NCBI RefSeq assembly: GCF_003316845.1
Contig: NZ_QMIK01000006.1
Coordinates: forward strand, 186,001 to 250,000
DNA from: Cognataquiflexum aquatile
GTDB taxonomy: Bacteria > Bacteroidota > Bacteroidia > Cytophagales > Cyclobacteriaceae
Direction of reading: 5' to 3'
DNA: 64,000 bases
A program made the translations under genes and the position numbers. Below, in pieces: positions 18,685 to 27,695 of this stretch. Every line of letters begins with the position of its first letter. Positions within the stretch are counted from its first letter, which is position 1. The notes below the pieces were generated by a model. The model did not search any database. It was not told where the DNA came from and worked only from the letters and a program-made list of their open reading frames with translations.

Positions 18685-19433
18685 GGATTAAGCAATTGAG
18701 ATGATTTGATTTTTGAACTAAATGACTGAATTAAGTCTGTCAAATATAAATATTCTTCTGTGGTATTCTCAAAGTTGGAAGATTTTATGTTTTTTTCAAA
18801 TTTTTGACAAAAATAGAAAATGTCCATCGCGCCAAGCGTTCCGGAGTTTCCCTTGATGATGTGGAGCTTTTCACCTATTTCCGAAAAATTTTCTGAGGCT
18901 ATCAAAATCTGGATTTCACTTAACAAATTTATACTCTCTTGCACAAACTCTTCATATACCGACCTGATGTTATCCGCATTGTTAAATTTGAGCAAGGTAT
19001 TTACCACCTTGGGGTCCAATTCCGAATCGGGAGTTTTAATATACTCTTCTGTTTTTGTGGGCTGTTCGGATTTTCGCAAATGCCTGTCAAGTGTTTCAAG
19101 TAGATTACGGGGTTTGATGGGTTTGGCAATAAAGTCATCAAACCCGGTCGAAATAAAATATTCCCGGTCACTATCATTGGCGTAAGCCGAAACCGCGATA
19201 ACAGGAATATTTGAAAGTTTTTCGTTTTTGATGATGTTCAAAGTATTGATGCCGTCTAGGGTAGGCATCTGGATGTCCATCAAAACAAGGTTGTATTCTC
19301 CCGTCTTGATTTTTTCCAAAGCCTCGCTGCCATCAGATGCGGTTCCAAATTGATATAGCTGACCGATGATATGCTCAAAAACTTTTCTATTAAGCGAATT
19401 GTCATCTACAATAAGTACCTTTTTGGTTTTCAT
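18681..19433 (-). CDS. Receiver-Hpt phosphorelay protein
   Basis: This 250-residue protein from the ATG at 19433 has two domains. An N-terminal receiver (LIVDDNSLNR, LVLMDIQMPTLDG, VIAVSAYA, FIAKPI) is followed by a C-terminal Hpt domain with LHIIKGNSGTLGA, whose histidine is the likely phosphate carrier. There is no kinase domain, so it needs an outside kinase. The hybrid kinase at the right end of this window is one candidate among many. It is the first gene of the run leading to rqcH. It faces miaA with only a short gap. Confidence 0.9.
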   Translation of the reverse strand: MKTKKVLIVDDNSLNRKVFEHIIGQLYQFGTASDGSEALEKIKTGEYNLVLMDIQMPTLDGINTLNIIKNEKLSNIPVIAVSAYANDSDREYFISTGFDDFIAKPIKPRNLLETLDRHLRKSEQPTKTEEYIKTPDSELDPKVVNTLLKFNNADNIRSVYEEFVQESINLLSEIQILIASENFSEIGEKLHIIKGNSGTLGAMDIFYFCQKFEKNIKSSNFENTTEEYLYLTDLIQSFSSKIKSSQLLNP

Positions 19434-19481
19434 TATTGAATATTGATAATTTTGATCCCGACTTATTGTATCCCAAAGACT

Positions 19482-20402
19482 TTGGAACCGAAAAATAAAC
19501 ATTTATTGGTAATTGCTGGCCCTACTGCTGTGGGTAAAACGGAAATCTGCCTCCAACTTGCCGAAAAATTTCATACAGAAATCATTTCTTCAGACAGCCG
19601 ACAGTTTTACAGGGAGACCAATGTGGGTACAGCCAAGCCTTCTGTTGCTGAATTGGAACAGGTTCGGCACCATTTCATCAATTCACTCTCTATTTTTGAT
19701 GCCTATGATGTCAAAAAATTTGAAAGTGACGCCATCAAACTTTTGGATCAACTATTTATCAAACACGATATAGTGATCATGACAGGAGGATCGGGACTTT
19801 ATCTCGATGCTATCTGCTTTGGTTTTGATGAAATCCCTGACGTAAACCCCGCCATCAGAAAAGAACTGATTTTGGATTTTGAAAATTTGGGGATCCAAAA
19901 TTTACAATCGAGACTCCAAAAACTTGATCCCGATTATTTTGAGAAAGTGGATATCCACAATCCCCAAAGGCTTATGAGGTCATTGGAAGTATGTATCGGA
20001 ACAGGGAAAACGTATAGCTCATTTAGAAAAATGAAAAAAAATACCAGGCCTTTTAATATTATTTTTATAGGTCTGGAAAGGGAAAGGGAAGAGCTGTACC
20101 AAAGAATCGAGGAGCGGATGGATAGAATGATCGACCAAGGGATTTTTGAGGAAGCTGAAAAATTATTTCCTTACAGGGATCTGAACGCCCTTCAGACGGT
20201 CGGCTATTCTGAGATTTTTGGGTTTTTGGAAGGGAATTATGACAGGGAAGAAGCCCTGAGGTTGTTGAAAAGGAATTCCCGCAGGTACGCAAAAAGGCAA
20301 ATGACCTGGTTCAAAAAATACGATCAAATGGCTTGGTTCCATCCTTCAGACCTAGAAGGAATTACAACCTTTATTGAAAATAGAATAGAACAAGGTCAGT
20401 GA
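19482..20402 (+). CDS. miaA: tRNA dimethylallyltransferase
   Basis: MiaA adds a dimethylallyl group to A37 of tRNAs reading UNN codons. The P-loop is VIAGPTAVGKTEIC. The conserved DSRQFYRETNVGTAKPS and the C-terminal NSRRYAKRQMTWFKK are present. No ATG lies upstream of the P-loop. TTG codons at 19443, 19452 and 19482 are candidates, and the last gives the usual short N-terminus (306 residues). The divergent REC-Hpt gene starts at 19433. A terminator hairpin overlaps the stop codon. Confidence 0.94.
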   Translation: MEPKNKHLLVIAGPTAVGKTEICLQLAEKFHTEIISSDSRQFYRETNVGTAKPSVAELEQVRHHFINSLSIFDAYDVKKFESDAIKLLDQLFIKHDIVIMTGGSGLYLDAICFGFDEIPDVNPAIRKELILDFENLGIQNLQSRLQKLDPDYFEKVDIHNPQRLMRSLEVCIGTGKTYSSFRKMKKNTRPFNIIFIGLEREREELYQRIEERMDRMIDQGIFEEAEKLFPYRDLNALQTVGYSEIFGFLEGNYDREEALRLLKRNSRRYAKRQMTWFKKYDQMAWFHPSDLEGITTFIENRIEQGQ

Positions 20403-20436
20403 AAATAGAATTTTAGAATTCACCGACCTTGGTTTT
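20391..20436 (+). terminator. Terminator overlapping the miaA stop
   Basis: An inverted repeat pairs CAAGGTCaGTGAA (20391-20403) with TTCACcGACCTTG (20419-20431), one mismatch, followed by a short T-rich tail. It lies between convergent miaA and the LemA-like gene. Confidence 0.6.
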
Positions 20437-20459
20437 ATAGATTTACTCTAATCATACAA

Positions 20460-20831
20460 TCAACCAAGATGTCTGTGCCCCATCATCTTGGCCACAAAAC
20501 TGTATGGCTTTTTCACAATTAACTTGTTGTATTGGGAAACGGTGATTTTTAAAGATTGAAATATTGGCCTGACTTCAGTTTCAAACGGTGATTTGCTTTT
20601 AGGGCTATTTTCAGATTTTGCTTTAGCGAATTCTTCATCAATTTTCTTCAGGACAACAGCATCAAGTCCCACTTCTTTTTGATGCACAATTCCCAATTTT
20701 TCTAATTCATTAAAGAAAGCTTGCTGGATTTGAAGTATCGATTTTTTTTTGGCTATCAGAGATTGGTTGACAACCAAAAAAAACAACCCAATAAAACAGG
20801 AAAGTGTAATGATAATTGGCAGATACCCCAT
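20460..20831 (-). CDS. LemA-like membrane-anchored protein
   Basis: This 123-residue protein has one N-terminal membrane segment (YLPIIITLSCFIGLFFLVV) and a soluble helical remainder. The C-terminal YNKLIVKKPYSFVAKMMGHR resembles the LemA pattern YNxxIxxxPxxxxAxxxGF. It is shorter than full LemA proteins (~185 residues), and the central helices look reduced. The gene follows pfkA by only 4 bp, so it is probably cotranscribed with it. The LemA relation is an inference from one motif. Confidence 0.6.
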   Translation of the reverse strand: MGYLPIIITLSCFIGLFFLVVNQSLIAKKKSILQIQQAFFNELEKLGIVHQKEVGLDAVVLKKIDEEFAKAKSENSPKSKSPFETEVRPIFQSLKITVSQYNKLIVKKPYSFVAKMMGHRHLG

Positions 20832-20835
20832 GTTT

Positions 20836-21810
20836 TTAAATACTTAATATTTCAATTAATTTCAAATGGTCGGGATTTAAGGCTTTGCTTTTTCCGATGC
20901 AATCAGCAAATGGTGTATATACGACCAGGCCGTTCATGACACCGGCCATACAGTTCGATTCTCCCGCGATCAATCCTTCAACAGCAGCCATTCCACACCT
21001 TGAAGCCAAAACCCTGTCACGTGCGGTTGGGCTACCGCCTCTTTGGATGTGTCCCAATGTTGTCACTTTGAATTCTTTATCTGGATCATTTACTTTTTCC
21101 CTGACTTTTTCCATGATTTCTTCAGCACCGCCATCTACATCGCCTTCTGCCACCACTATAATGCTTGAGGATTTGGATTTCCTCAGGTTTTTGAGGGATT
21201 TGACTACTGCATTTAGGTCTGTGGAGGTTTCCGGGACCATTACAAATTCTGCCCCTCCGCCAATACCACATTCTACTGCAATGTAACCGCTATCCCGTCC
21301 CATCACTTCTATGAAGAAAATCCTGTCGTGGGCAGCAGCAGTATCCCTGATTTTGTCTATAGCATCCAAAGCGGTATTTACAGCAGTATCAAATCCTATG
21401 GTATAATCAGTGCCATAAATGTCATTGTCGATTGTACCCGGACAGCCGATAATTGGAATTCCGTATTCTTCAAAAAATATCTTTCCTCCTGTAAAAGTGC
21501 CATCGCCCCCGATCGCTACCAGGCCTTCTATCCCGTTTGCTTTTAGCTGTTGATAGGCTTTCTCCCTACCTTCTTTGGTTCGGAATTCTTCACTTCTTGC
21601 AGATTTTAAGATCGTCCCTCCGCGTTGGATGATGTTGCTTACTGAGTGGGATTGCATCCTTTTGATGTTTCCATTGATCATCCCGTCATAGCCGTATGTT
21701 ATTCCATACACTTCCAGATCTCTAAAAATTGCTGTTCTGACTACAGCTCTGATGCAGGCGTTCATTCCCGGGGCATCACCGCCCGATGTGTATACTGCTA
21801 TTTTTTTCAT
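20836..21810 (-). CDS. pfkA: ATP-dependent 6-phosphofructokinase
   Basis: PfkA phosphorylates fructose 6-phosphate, the committed step of glycolysis. From the ATG at 21810 it has 324 residues, normal for the bacterial enzyme. Motifs are YTSGGDAPGMNACIRA (ATP site), AIGGDGTFTG, PGTIDNDI (catalytic aspartate region), FFIEVMGRDSGYIA and GHIQRGGSPTARDR. The ATP-type glycine in GGDGT supports ATP rather than PPi use. A longer in-frame extension to 21867 starts at a poor codon and is not needed. Confidence 0.96.
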   Translation of the reverse strand: MKKIAVYTSGGDAPGMNACIRAVVRTAIFRDLEVYGITYGYDGMINGNIKRMQSHSVSNIIQRGGTILKSARSEEFRTKEGREKAYQQLKANGIEGLVAIGGDGTFTGGKIFFEEYGIPIIGCPGTIDNDIYGTDYTIGFDTAVNTALDAIDKIRDTAAAHDRIFFIEVMGRDSGYIAVECGIGGGAEFVMVPETSTDLNAVVKSLKNLRKSKSSSIIVVAEGDVDGGAEEIMEKVREKVNDPDKEFKVTTLGHIQRGGSPTARDRVLASRCGMAAVEGLIAGESNCMAGVMNGLVVYTPFADCIGKSKALNPDHLKLIEILSI

Positions 21811-22005
21811 GTTTAATAGGTTTTCAAACCTCAAAAATACGCTTATTTGGATGTCATTGTAATACAATCCGAAAATCTTTTGAATTGTTCAAGTTTCTTG
21901 AGCTGTTTGGTTCTTACGAAAAAAATAATGCATGATTTTATAGAATCAGGAAAAATTTGGCTTTAATAAAAGTCTGGTTTTTGGGCTCTTTGTTTTTTTA
22001 AAGCA

Positions 22006-22037
22006 ACCGTCATCCTGAAAGGATCACTTTGAGGATG
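22006..22037. repeat. Small REP-like inverted repeat
   Basis: CCGTCATCCT is mirrored by AGGATGACGG across a 12-nt centre that itself pairs in part (GAAAGGATC, CTTTGAGG). It sits just after the ssb stop on the ssb strand. No good T-run follows on either strand, so it may be a dispersed palindromic repeat or a weak terminator. Confidence 0.5.
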
Positions 22038-22054
22038 ACGGCGGTTTTGGTAGG

Positions 22055-22402
22055 TCAGGCGGAAGTGACTTTTTCACCGAGCAGCAATACCTCTTCAGCC
22101 ACTACCTCAGTAATATATTTCTTTTGGCCATCCTTGTCTTCGTAGGACCTGTTGGTAAGCTTGCCTTCAATCGCAATTTCAGAGCCTTTGTCAGTATATT
22201 TTTCGATGACTTCGGCGGCGTTTCCCCAGGCGATGATGTTATGCCAAGTGGTTTCTTCTACTTTTTCCCCTTTGGCATTTTTAAAAACATCCTTGGTAGC
22301 AATGCTGAAGGATGCCTTTAATTTCCCTGAATCAAAGCGTTTTGTTTCTGCTTTGGCACCCAATCTCCCGATCAGTTGTACCTTGTTTCTCATGTTGCCC
22401 AT
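22055..22402 (-). CDS. ssb: Short single-stranded DNA-binding protein
   Basis: This 115-residue OB-fold protein starts with NKVQLIGRLGAKAE. It has FSIATKDVFKNAKGEKVEETTWHNIIAWG and GSEIAIEGKLTNRSYEDKDG, both standard SSB features. The protein ends right after the OB fold (LLLGEKVTSA) and lacks the flexible tail and acidic tip (DDDIPF-like) used to recruit repair and replication partners. It may be a secondary SSB rather than the replicative one. A second possible ATG lies 9 nt inside the gene. Confidence 0.92.
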   Translation of the reverse strand: MGNMRNKVQLIGRLGAKAETKRFDSGKLKASFSIATKDVFKNAKGEKVEETTWHNIIAWGNAAEVIEKYTDKGSEIAIEGKLTNRSYEDKDGQKKYITEVVAEEVLLLGEKVTSA

Positions 22403-22694
22403 GTTTTTGTGTGTTTTGGTTTTGAAGAATACATGTTGCCGGTTTTGTTTGGCAATGAGTCAAAGGTCTGCAGGGAAAAATGGCTTAGTCGGTATTTTGT
22501 CGTTTCTAGTCGATTATAAGCGTTTGTGAAACGGATAATTTGGCCCCCTCAAAAAATCAAACTGAGGAAGTTTCTTTTGTAAGCACTCAAGGCGGAATTA
22601 AGGAGGGTCTTTCGGTCGAAATAATTCCCTTGAAATTTTATTTTGAAAATTATTAGATTGCCTGACAAATGACCATCAACCAATCTGACAGAAT

Positions 22695-24200
22695 ATGAAA
22701 AAACCAATTTTACTCCTTTATGTTTTTCTGCTCTTATCCATAAGCGTAATTGCCCAAGAAAAGCCTGCTGAAAAGCCCATTCCGGAAGGCGAAGTATTTA
22801 CCTCTACCCAAACGGTAAAAATCAACGGTGCCACCCACAGTCTAAAAACGCGGGCAGGTACGCTTCAACTCCGTGATGAAAACAATGAACCGATTGCCTT
22901 GCACGGCTTCACAGCCTATTTCAAAGAAGATGGACCATCCAAGAGACCGATTATTTTCTCTTTCAACGGCGGCCCCGGTTCCTCTTCCTATTGGCTTCAC
23001 ATGGGTGTTATGGGACCAAAAAGGATTGTTGTCAACGATCCCGGATATACCAAAGCTGCTCCTTATGAATTGGTCAACAATGATTATTCCATCCTCGATG
23101 TAGCTGATGTGGTGATGATGGATCCGATTGGGACGGGATTGAGCATGCCGATTGGAAAAGCGGAGGGAAAGGACTTTTGGGGAGTGGATCAGGATATCCG
23201 TGCTACAAGCCTGTTTATCATGCAGTTTTTGAAAGAATACGACCGCATGCAGTCACCCAAATACCTCTTGGGGGAAAGCTATGGGACATTTAGAAACGCC
23301 GGAGTCATGAGTTATTTATTGGACAAAGGATATGCCCTCAATGGTGTGGTCATGGTTTCTTCGGTATTTGATATCAGGTCATTGGCTTTTCCTGTCCAAG
23401 AAAGTACTTCCTACCTTGTTCATTTCCCATCCTATGCTGCTACTGCTTGGTATCATGACAAGATTCCCAACAAAAACCCCAACTTGGAAGCTTTTGTCGA
23501 TGAAGTGAGAAAATTTACCGAACAGGAATATTTGCCGGCATTGTTTAAAGGAGGAAGGTTGAGTGATGCAGAAAAAAACAGTGTTGCCGAAAAAATGGAA
23601 AAGTTTACCAGCATTTCTAAAGATATCTGGTATCGTACCAACCTGAGAATGACCGCAAGCGAATTTTTCAATGAATTGCTGAGAGAAGAGGGAATGACTG
23701 TGGGTAGATTGGATTCACGATTCAAAGGCATCAATCCTTTTCCACAAAACCAGTATGCCATCACTGACCCTCAAAGTGATGCTATTTCGCCCGCGTATAC
23801 CACAGGATTCTTGGATTACTTCCACAGGGACTTGGGTGTAAGCAAAAAACTGACCTACAAAACTTCCGCCTATGCTTCTCCGGGATTTAAATGGGATTGG
23901 TCTCACCGAGGGAATGAAGGTTGGGGCAGTATGATTTCTGTGAATACGGCCATCGATATGGCGGATGCAATGAATAAAGATCCAAATGTAAAAGTGCTGC
24001 TTATGAACGGTTACTACGATTTGGCTACCGTATTTTATGGAGTGGAACATACCATTGACCAAATGAACCTGAGACCTGAAATCAGAAAAAACATCATCAT
24101 GACCTATTATGAAGGCGGTCATATGTTCTATACCCATATGCCGTCTCTGCAAAAATTCAAGAAAGATTTGGCGGACTTTATCAAGGATACGACCCATTGA
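22695..24200 (+). CDS. S10 family serine carboxypeptidase, exported
   Basis: This 501-residue protein has a signal peptide ending near SVIAQE. It is a serine carboxypeptidase-like alpha/beta hydrolase: substrate-binding FNGGPGSSSYWL, nucleophile in LLGESYGTFRN, aspartate in NGYYDLAT, and histidine in GGHMFYTH. Known family members remove C-terminal residues from peptides. It is expected in the periplasm or outside. A GCAA-loop terminator follows directly, so it is probably a single-gene unit. Confidence 0.92.
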   Translation: MKKPILLLYVFLLLSISVIAQEKPAEKPIPEGEVFTSTQTVKINGATHSLKTRAGTLQLRDENNEPIALHGFTAYFKEDGPSKRPIIFSFNGGPGSSSYWLHMGVMGPKRIVVNDPGYTKAAPYELVNNDYSILDVADVVMMDPIGTGLSMPIGKAEGKDFWGVDQDIRATSLFIMQFLKEYDRMQSPKYLLGESYGTFRNAGVMSYLLDKGYALNGVVMVSSVFDIRSLAFPVQESTSYLVHFPSYAATAWYHDKIPNKNPNLEAFVDEVRKFTEQEYLPALFKGGRLSDAEKNSVAEKMEKFTSISKDIWYRTNLRMTASEFFNELLREEGMTVGRLDSRFKGINPFPQNQYAITDPQSDAISPAYTTGFLDYFHRDLGVSKKLTYKTSAYASPGFKWDWSHRGNEGWGSMISVNTAIDMADAMNKDPNVKVLLMNGYYDLATVFYGVEHTIDQMNLRPEIRKNIIMTYYEGGHMFYTHMPSLQKFKKDLADFIKDTTH

Positions 24201-24227
24201 TTTGGGATTTTGATTATGACAAAAAAG

Positions 24228-24249
24228 AGGGCGAGCAATCGCCCTTTTT
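24228..24249 (+). terminator. Intrinsic terminator with GCAA tetraloop
   Basis: A perfect 7-bp stem (AGGGCGA with TCGCCCT) encloses a GCAA loop, followed by a T-run. It lies 27 bp after the S10 peptidase stop. Confidence 0.9.
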
Positions 24250-24411
24250 GTTTTTTCTTAATTTGAAATGAAAGTTTTTTGATTCGATCAAGGCAAAGAT
24301 ATTGGTGAAGAATAATCAATAACTTTTTCGTTCTTTACACCAAAAAATCAAAGGATTTTATGTATAAAATATTTTTTGTAGATTGTTCTTTTCCACCAAA
24401 ACAACCTTTAA

Positions 24412-26151
24412 ATGAACTACTTATCAATTTTGAAATTGTGGGCTTTTGTGCTGATTCCTGTGTTTTTTGGGACAATTTATTTCTTTAAAGAAGAAGAGGA
24501 AAAGCCTGCGGTCATTACCTTTTTAGGAGAAAATAACCTTGACCAGTTGATGGGGATCACCCTTTGCCGGGAAATGGCCTATGTCCCTGAGGATTTTCTG
24601 ACCAAACCGATAGGGGTTTCAAATGTCCAAATAGGTTCCATTGATTTCCCGATCAGTACCGCTTCAAGGGAGGCGCAGGAAATGTTCAATCAAGGCATGG
24701 CGTATTATTACAATTTTGACTACGTCCAGGCGGCCCGGTCATTTCATGATGGCGTGAGACTAGACCCGGAGGCTGCCATGATATGGAATGCTTTGAGCGT
24801 TACTTACACCAACCTCGCAGATACTGTCAAATCCAAGGAATTTGGAACCAAAGCTTTTGAATTGGCAAGAAAATCAGGAAATAGATTTGAATATCTTTAT
24901 ACAAAATCTAATTTTTTGGCTTTGGAGCCGCCAAGTGGAATGGAAGGTTATCAGGCACTTTATGACAGTGTTTACGCCGTAAAAGACGCCCTGATTTCCG
25001 AGTTTCCTGACAATGTAGAGTCTTGGGTATTGGCAGCTGAAATCCGCCTTTACTTTAGGGGCCTGGAAGAAAGCGAAGTGGAAGGGAATATTGCCAACCT
25101 GGAAATGTTGGAAAAAGCCCTTGCCACCGATCCTGACCATTTTGGCGTTTGGCATTTGCTCATTCATTCCAATGAAAGTTTGTCCAGATTCGAAGATGCT
25201 TTGAAATATGGGAAAATGTACACTGAGGCCGCACCGGATATTCCACATGCCTGGCACATGTATGGCCATGACCTTATGAAAACAGGAAATATCGATGAAG
25301 CCATCATTAAGTTTAGTATAGCGTTGGATCTGGAAAAGAAGAAGTATGACCGGGAAGATATGCCCTATCACTATGATTGGCACTATCCACACAACCTTGA
25401 ACTGTTGGCTTATTGTTATCAATACAAGGGACAGTTCGAAAATGCCAAAGCGATTTTTGTTCAGCTAGATACCATCCAGGCTTTCCAAGAGGAAAGTGAA
25501 GGAAAAATCCGAAAGGGCCACCCTTTTTTCCTTTTACAAAATGGAGAATATGACGAGGCGATTTATTTAGCTGATAAGCTGGCCAAAGGCGAAGGTATCA
25601 ATACCAAGTTGGTGGCGAATATTTCCTCCGGTTTGGCCCATATGATGAAAAGGGATGAGAAAAACGCAATGAAATCTGCCGGAGAAATCCAGATATTATT
25701 AGATTCTCTAGTGAATGAAGTATCCAAATATGGGATTCCGGAAGAAATGTTCACCTCATCTTCCTATTTCCAGTTTTATAAAGGATTGCAGGACCTCATT
25801 GAAAATGGTCTGGTGCTCCAAAAAGATCCTGATAATAAAGAAATAAAGGAAAAAATCGAAACCTTCCAAAAACAGATGCTCAGCCAGACCGGTCCTGACC
25901 CATGGATTGAATCCCTGTATTTCCTACAGTTACTTTCCAACATCACTTATTCCACAGGCAATATGGAATTGGCCGAATCTTCCGCCAAAGCCCTCCTCGA
26001 ACATGATCCCGAATTTGGTGGAGGACACTACGCCATGGCTAGAGTTCAGAAAAGAAAAAACAACGAAGCCGCAGCCTCTGAATCTATGGCAAAAGCCAAA
26101 CTTGCCTACCAAGATGGAGATGGGGAATTTTTAAAAAGTTTGGGATTTTGA
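24412..26151 (+). CDS. Membrane-anchored TPR protein
   Basis: This 579-residue protein has an N-terminal membrane segment (KLWAFVLIPVFFGTIYFF) and a large soluble part built of TPR-like helix pairs. Examples are AQEMFNQGMAYYYNFDYVQA, LDPEAAMIWNALSVTYTN, TDPDHFGVWHLLIHSNESL and DIPHAWHMYGHDLMKTG. The C-terminal repeat GGGHYAMARVQKRKNNEAAA is another. The soluble part is probably periplasmic and scaffolding. I see no catalytic motif. It stands alone between a terminator and the next lipoprotein gene. Confidence 0.78.
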   Translation: MNYLSILKLWAFVLIPVFFGTIYFFKEEEEKPAVITFLGENNLDQLMGITLCREMAYVPEDFLTKPIGVSNVQIGSIDFPISTASREAQEMFNQGMAYYYNFDYVQAARSFHDGVRLDPEAAMIWNALSVTYTNLADTVKSKEFGTKAFELARKSGNRFEYLYTKSNFLALEPPSGMEGYQALYDSVYAVKDALISEFPDNVESWVLAAEIRLYFRGLEESEVEGNIANLEMLEKALATDPDHFGVWHLLIHSNESLSRFEDALKYGKMYTEAAPDIPHAWHMYGHDLMKTGNIDEAIIKFSIALDLEKKKYDREDMPYHYDWHYPHNLELLAYCYQYKGQFENAKAIFVQLDTIQAFQEESEGKIRKGHPFFLLQNGEYDEAIYLADKLAKGEGINTKLVANISSGLAHMMKRDEKNAMKSAGEIQILLDSLVNEVSKYGIPEEMFTSSSYFQFYKGLQDLIENGLVLQKDPDNKEIKEKIETFQKQMLSQTGPDPWIESLYFLQLLSNITYSTGNMELAESSAKALLEHDPEFGGGHYAMARVQKRKNNEAAASESMAKAKLAYQDGDGEFLKSLGF

Positions 26152-26327
26152 ATTCAGGTTTAAAGAAAATGACAAAGTTCAATTGACAATATTCCTAAAG
26201 ACTAACTGAAATAATTTCTGTGGATATTAGGGTTTTCAAAATTTATAAAACACATTCTTGGATCTGATCGGTTTTAAAAAAGCTCAATTGAAAAGATTGA
26301 ATTGGGTAAACCCTCAAAATATTTCTC

Positions 26328-27641
26328 ATGAAAAATATAATTGCTTTTGTTTTTGGATTTTCAATCCTGTTTTCTTGCAAGGAAAAAACTGATCCTTCAC
26401 TATTTTTCTTCCCTGCAGAATGGGAACCTCAAGAAGCAATCTGGATGGGTTGGGATGGTAATCTTAAAAAAGATGACACTTTGCACATCATTACTTCCAA
26501 TATTATCAGGGAGTTGCAGAAGGACATAGATGTGGTGCTGTGGGTGACTTCTGATAGTTTGGCGGACAATGCCCGCAGTTTTTTGAGCAAGCTTCAAGTA
26601 CCCATGGATAGGGTAGAGATAGCTGTGGTCCCTGCTGACAATGTTTTTTGGTCAAGAGACAGTGCGCCGGCTTTTGTCATCAACAGATTGGGGGAAAGAA
26701 AAGCAATTGATTTCAACCATACAGGGTTTTTCAGGTATATCAAAAGGCAAACCGACATGGCCGCAGATTCAGCGGCTTTGGCTAAAACCATCAAAGAAAC
26801 TCATTTGATGATGCAAATTGACAGTTTGGTGGCTGTGGAGAAAAATGAGGTTTTGGATAAATCATGGATGTTTATCGAAGGAGGTGCTTTTGATGTCAAT
26901 GGCAAGGGGTCGCTTTTGGTCTCGGAGTCCTTTTTGTTCAGAAATATTTCTGATGCGATGCGTGATACTTTGACCAAAAAACATTTTGAAGAGGAGTTTA
27001 ACAGGACCTTGGGAGTAAATAATGTGATTTGGCTTTCAGATGGATTGGCGGAAGACAGCGGTGGAGGATTTTTTGGAAAATATACTTCAAGCGGTACAAA
27101 TGGGCATACAGATGAATTTGCCCGGTTTATAAATCCAAACACGATTCTTTTGGCATGGGTGGATGAGGAAGAAAAGAACCTCAATCCTATCAAAATGGCC
27201 ACTTATGAACGTATGAATCGAAATTATGAAATTCTCAAAAACGCAAAAGACCAGGATGGCAAGCCTTTTAATATCATCAAATTGCCAATGCCTGACCATG
27301 TGATTGAAGACAGGGTTTTGAATGCTCAGATAATGTCCAAAGACGGGGTACGTAAATTTTATGAAAATAATGGTTTTGTAGAGGGGGATACCTTGAAGCT
27401 TGTGGCGGCAACGAGTTATATGAATTTTCTTTTTACCAATGACAAAATTATCATTCCGTCTTATACCGCTCAAGGAAGTTCAGTCCACAAGGAGAAACAA
27501 GTACAACAGATTTTTAGGGAACTTCATCCCGATAAAAAATTGGTATTCATTGACGCCACCTATGTCAATGCAAATGGTGGAGGCATTCATTGTATGACCC
27601 GACAGATACCCCAAAGAATTCTAATAGGAAATAATAAATAG
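26328..27641 (+). CDS. Agmatine/peptidyl-arginine deiminase family lipoprotein
   Basis: This 437-residue protein has a lipoprotein-type signal (ILFSC, cysteine near residue 17). The PAD_porph fold is recognised by AEWEPQEAIWMGW, WSRDSAPAFVINRLGERKAI, FIEGGAFDVNGKGSL, the histidine in GHTDEFARF, and the nucleophilic cysteine in NGGGIHCMTRQIP. Agmatine deiminases are usually cytosolic and about 350 residues. The lipobox suggests a surface or periplasmic enzyme acting on agmatine, peptidyl-arginine or free arginine. Substrate cannot be told from sequence alone. Confidence 0.83.
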   Translation: MKNIIAFVFGFSILFSCKEKTDPSLFFFPAEWEPQEAIWMGWDGNLKKDDTLHIITSNIIRELQKDIDVVLWVTSDSLADNARSFLSKLQVPMDRVEIAVVPADNVFWSRDSAPAFVINRLGERKAIDFNHTGFFRYIKRQTDMAADSAALAKTIKETHLMMQIDSLVAVEKNEVLDKSWMFIEGGAFDVNGKGSLLVSESFLFRNISDAMRDTLTKKHFEEEFNRTLGVNNVIWLSDGLAEDSGGGFFGKYTSSGTNGHTDEFARFINPNTILLAWVDEEEKNLNPIKMATYERMNRNYEILKNAKDQDGKPFNIIKLPMPDHVIEDRVLNAQIMSKDGVRKFYENNGFVEGDTLKLVAATSYMNFLFTNDKIIIPSYTAQGSSVHKEKQVQQIFRELHPDKKLVFIDATYVNANGGGIHCMTRQIPQRILIGNNK

Positions 27642-27695
27642 CAATCCAATTACCAAACAGATATTCCTCCAGACCTCCAACTCATTCACAGCACC

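Noticed and set aside
22006-22037. Strong ssb terminator
   Set aside because: The hairpin is good but no T-run follows on the ssb strand, so I list it only as a REP-like repeat.
24874-25422. 182-residue antisense open frame inside the TPR gene
   Set aside because: It is the reverse-strand shadow of a clear coding gene and shows no family motif.
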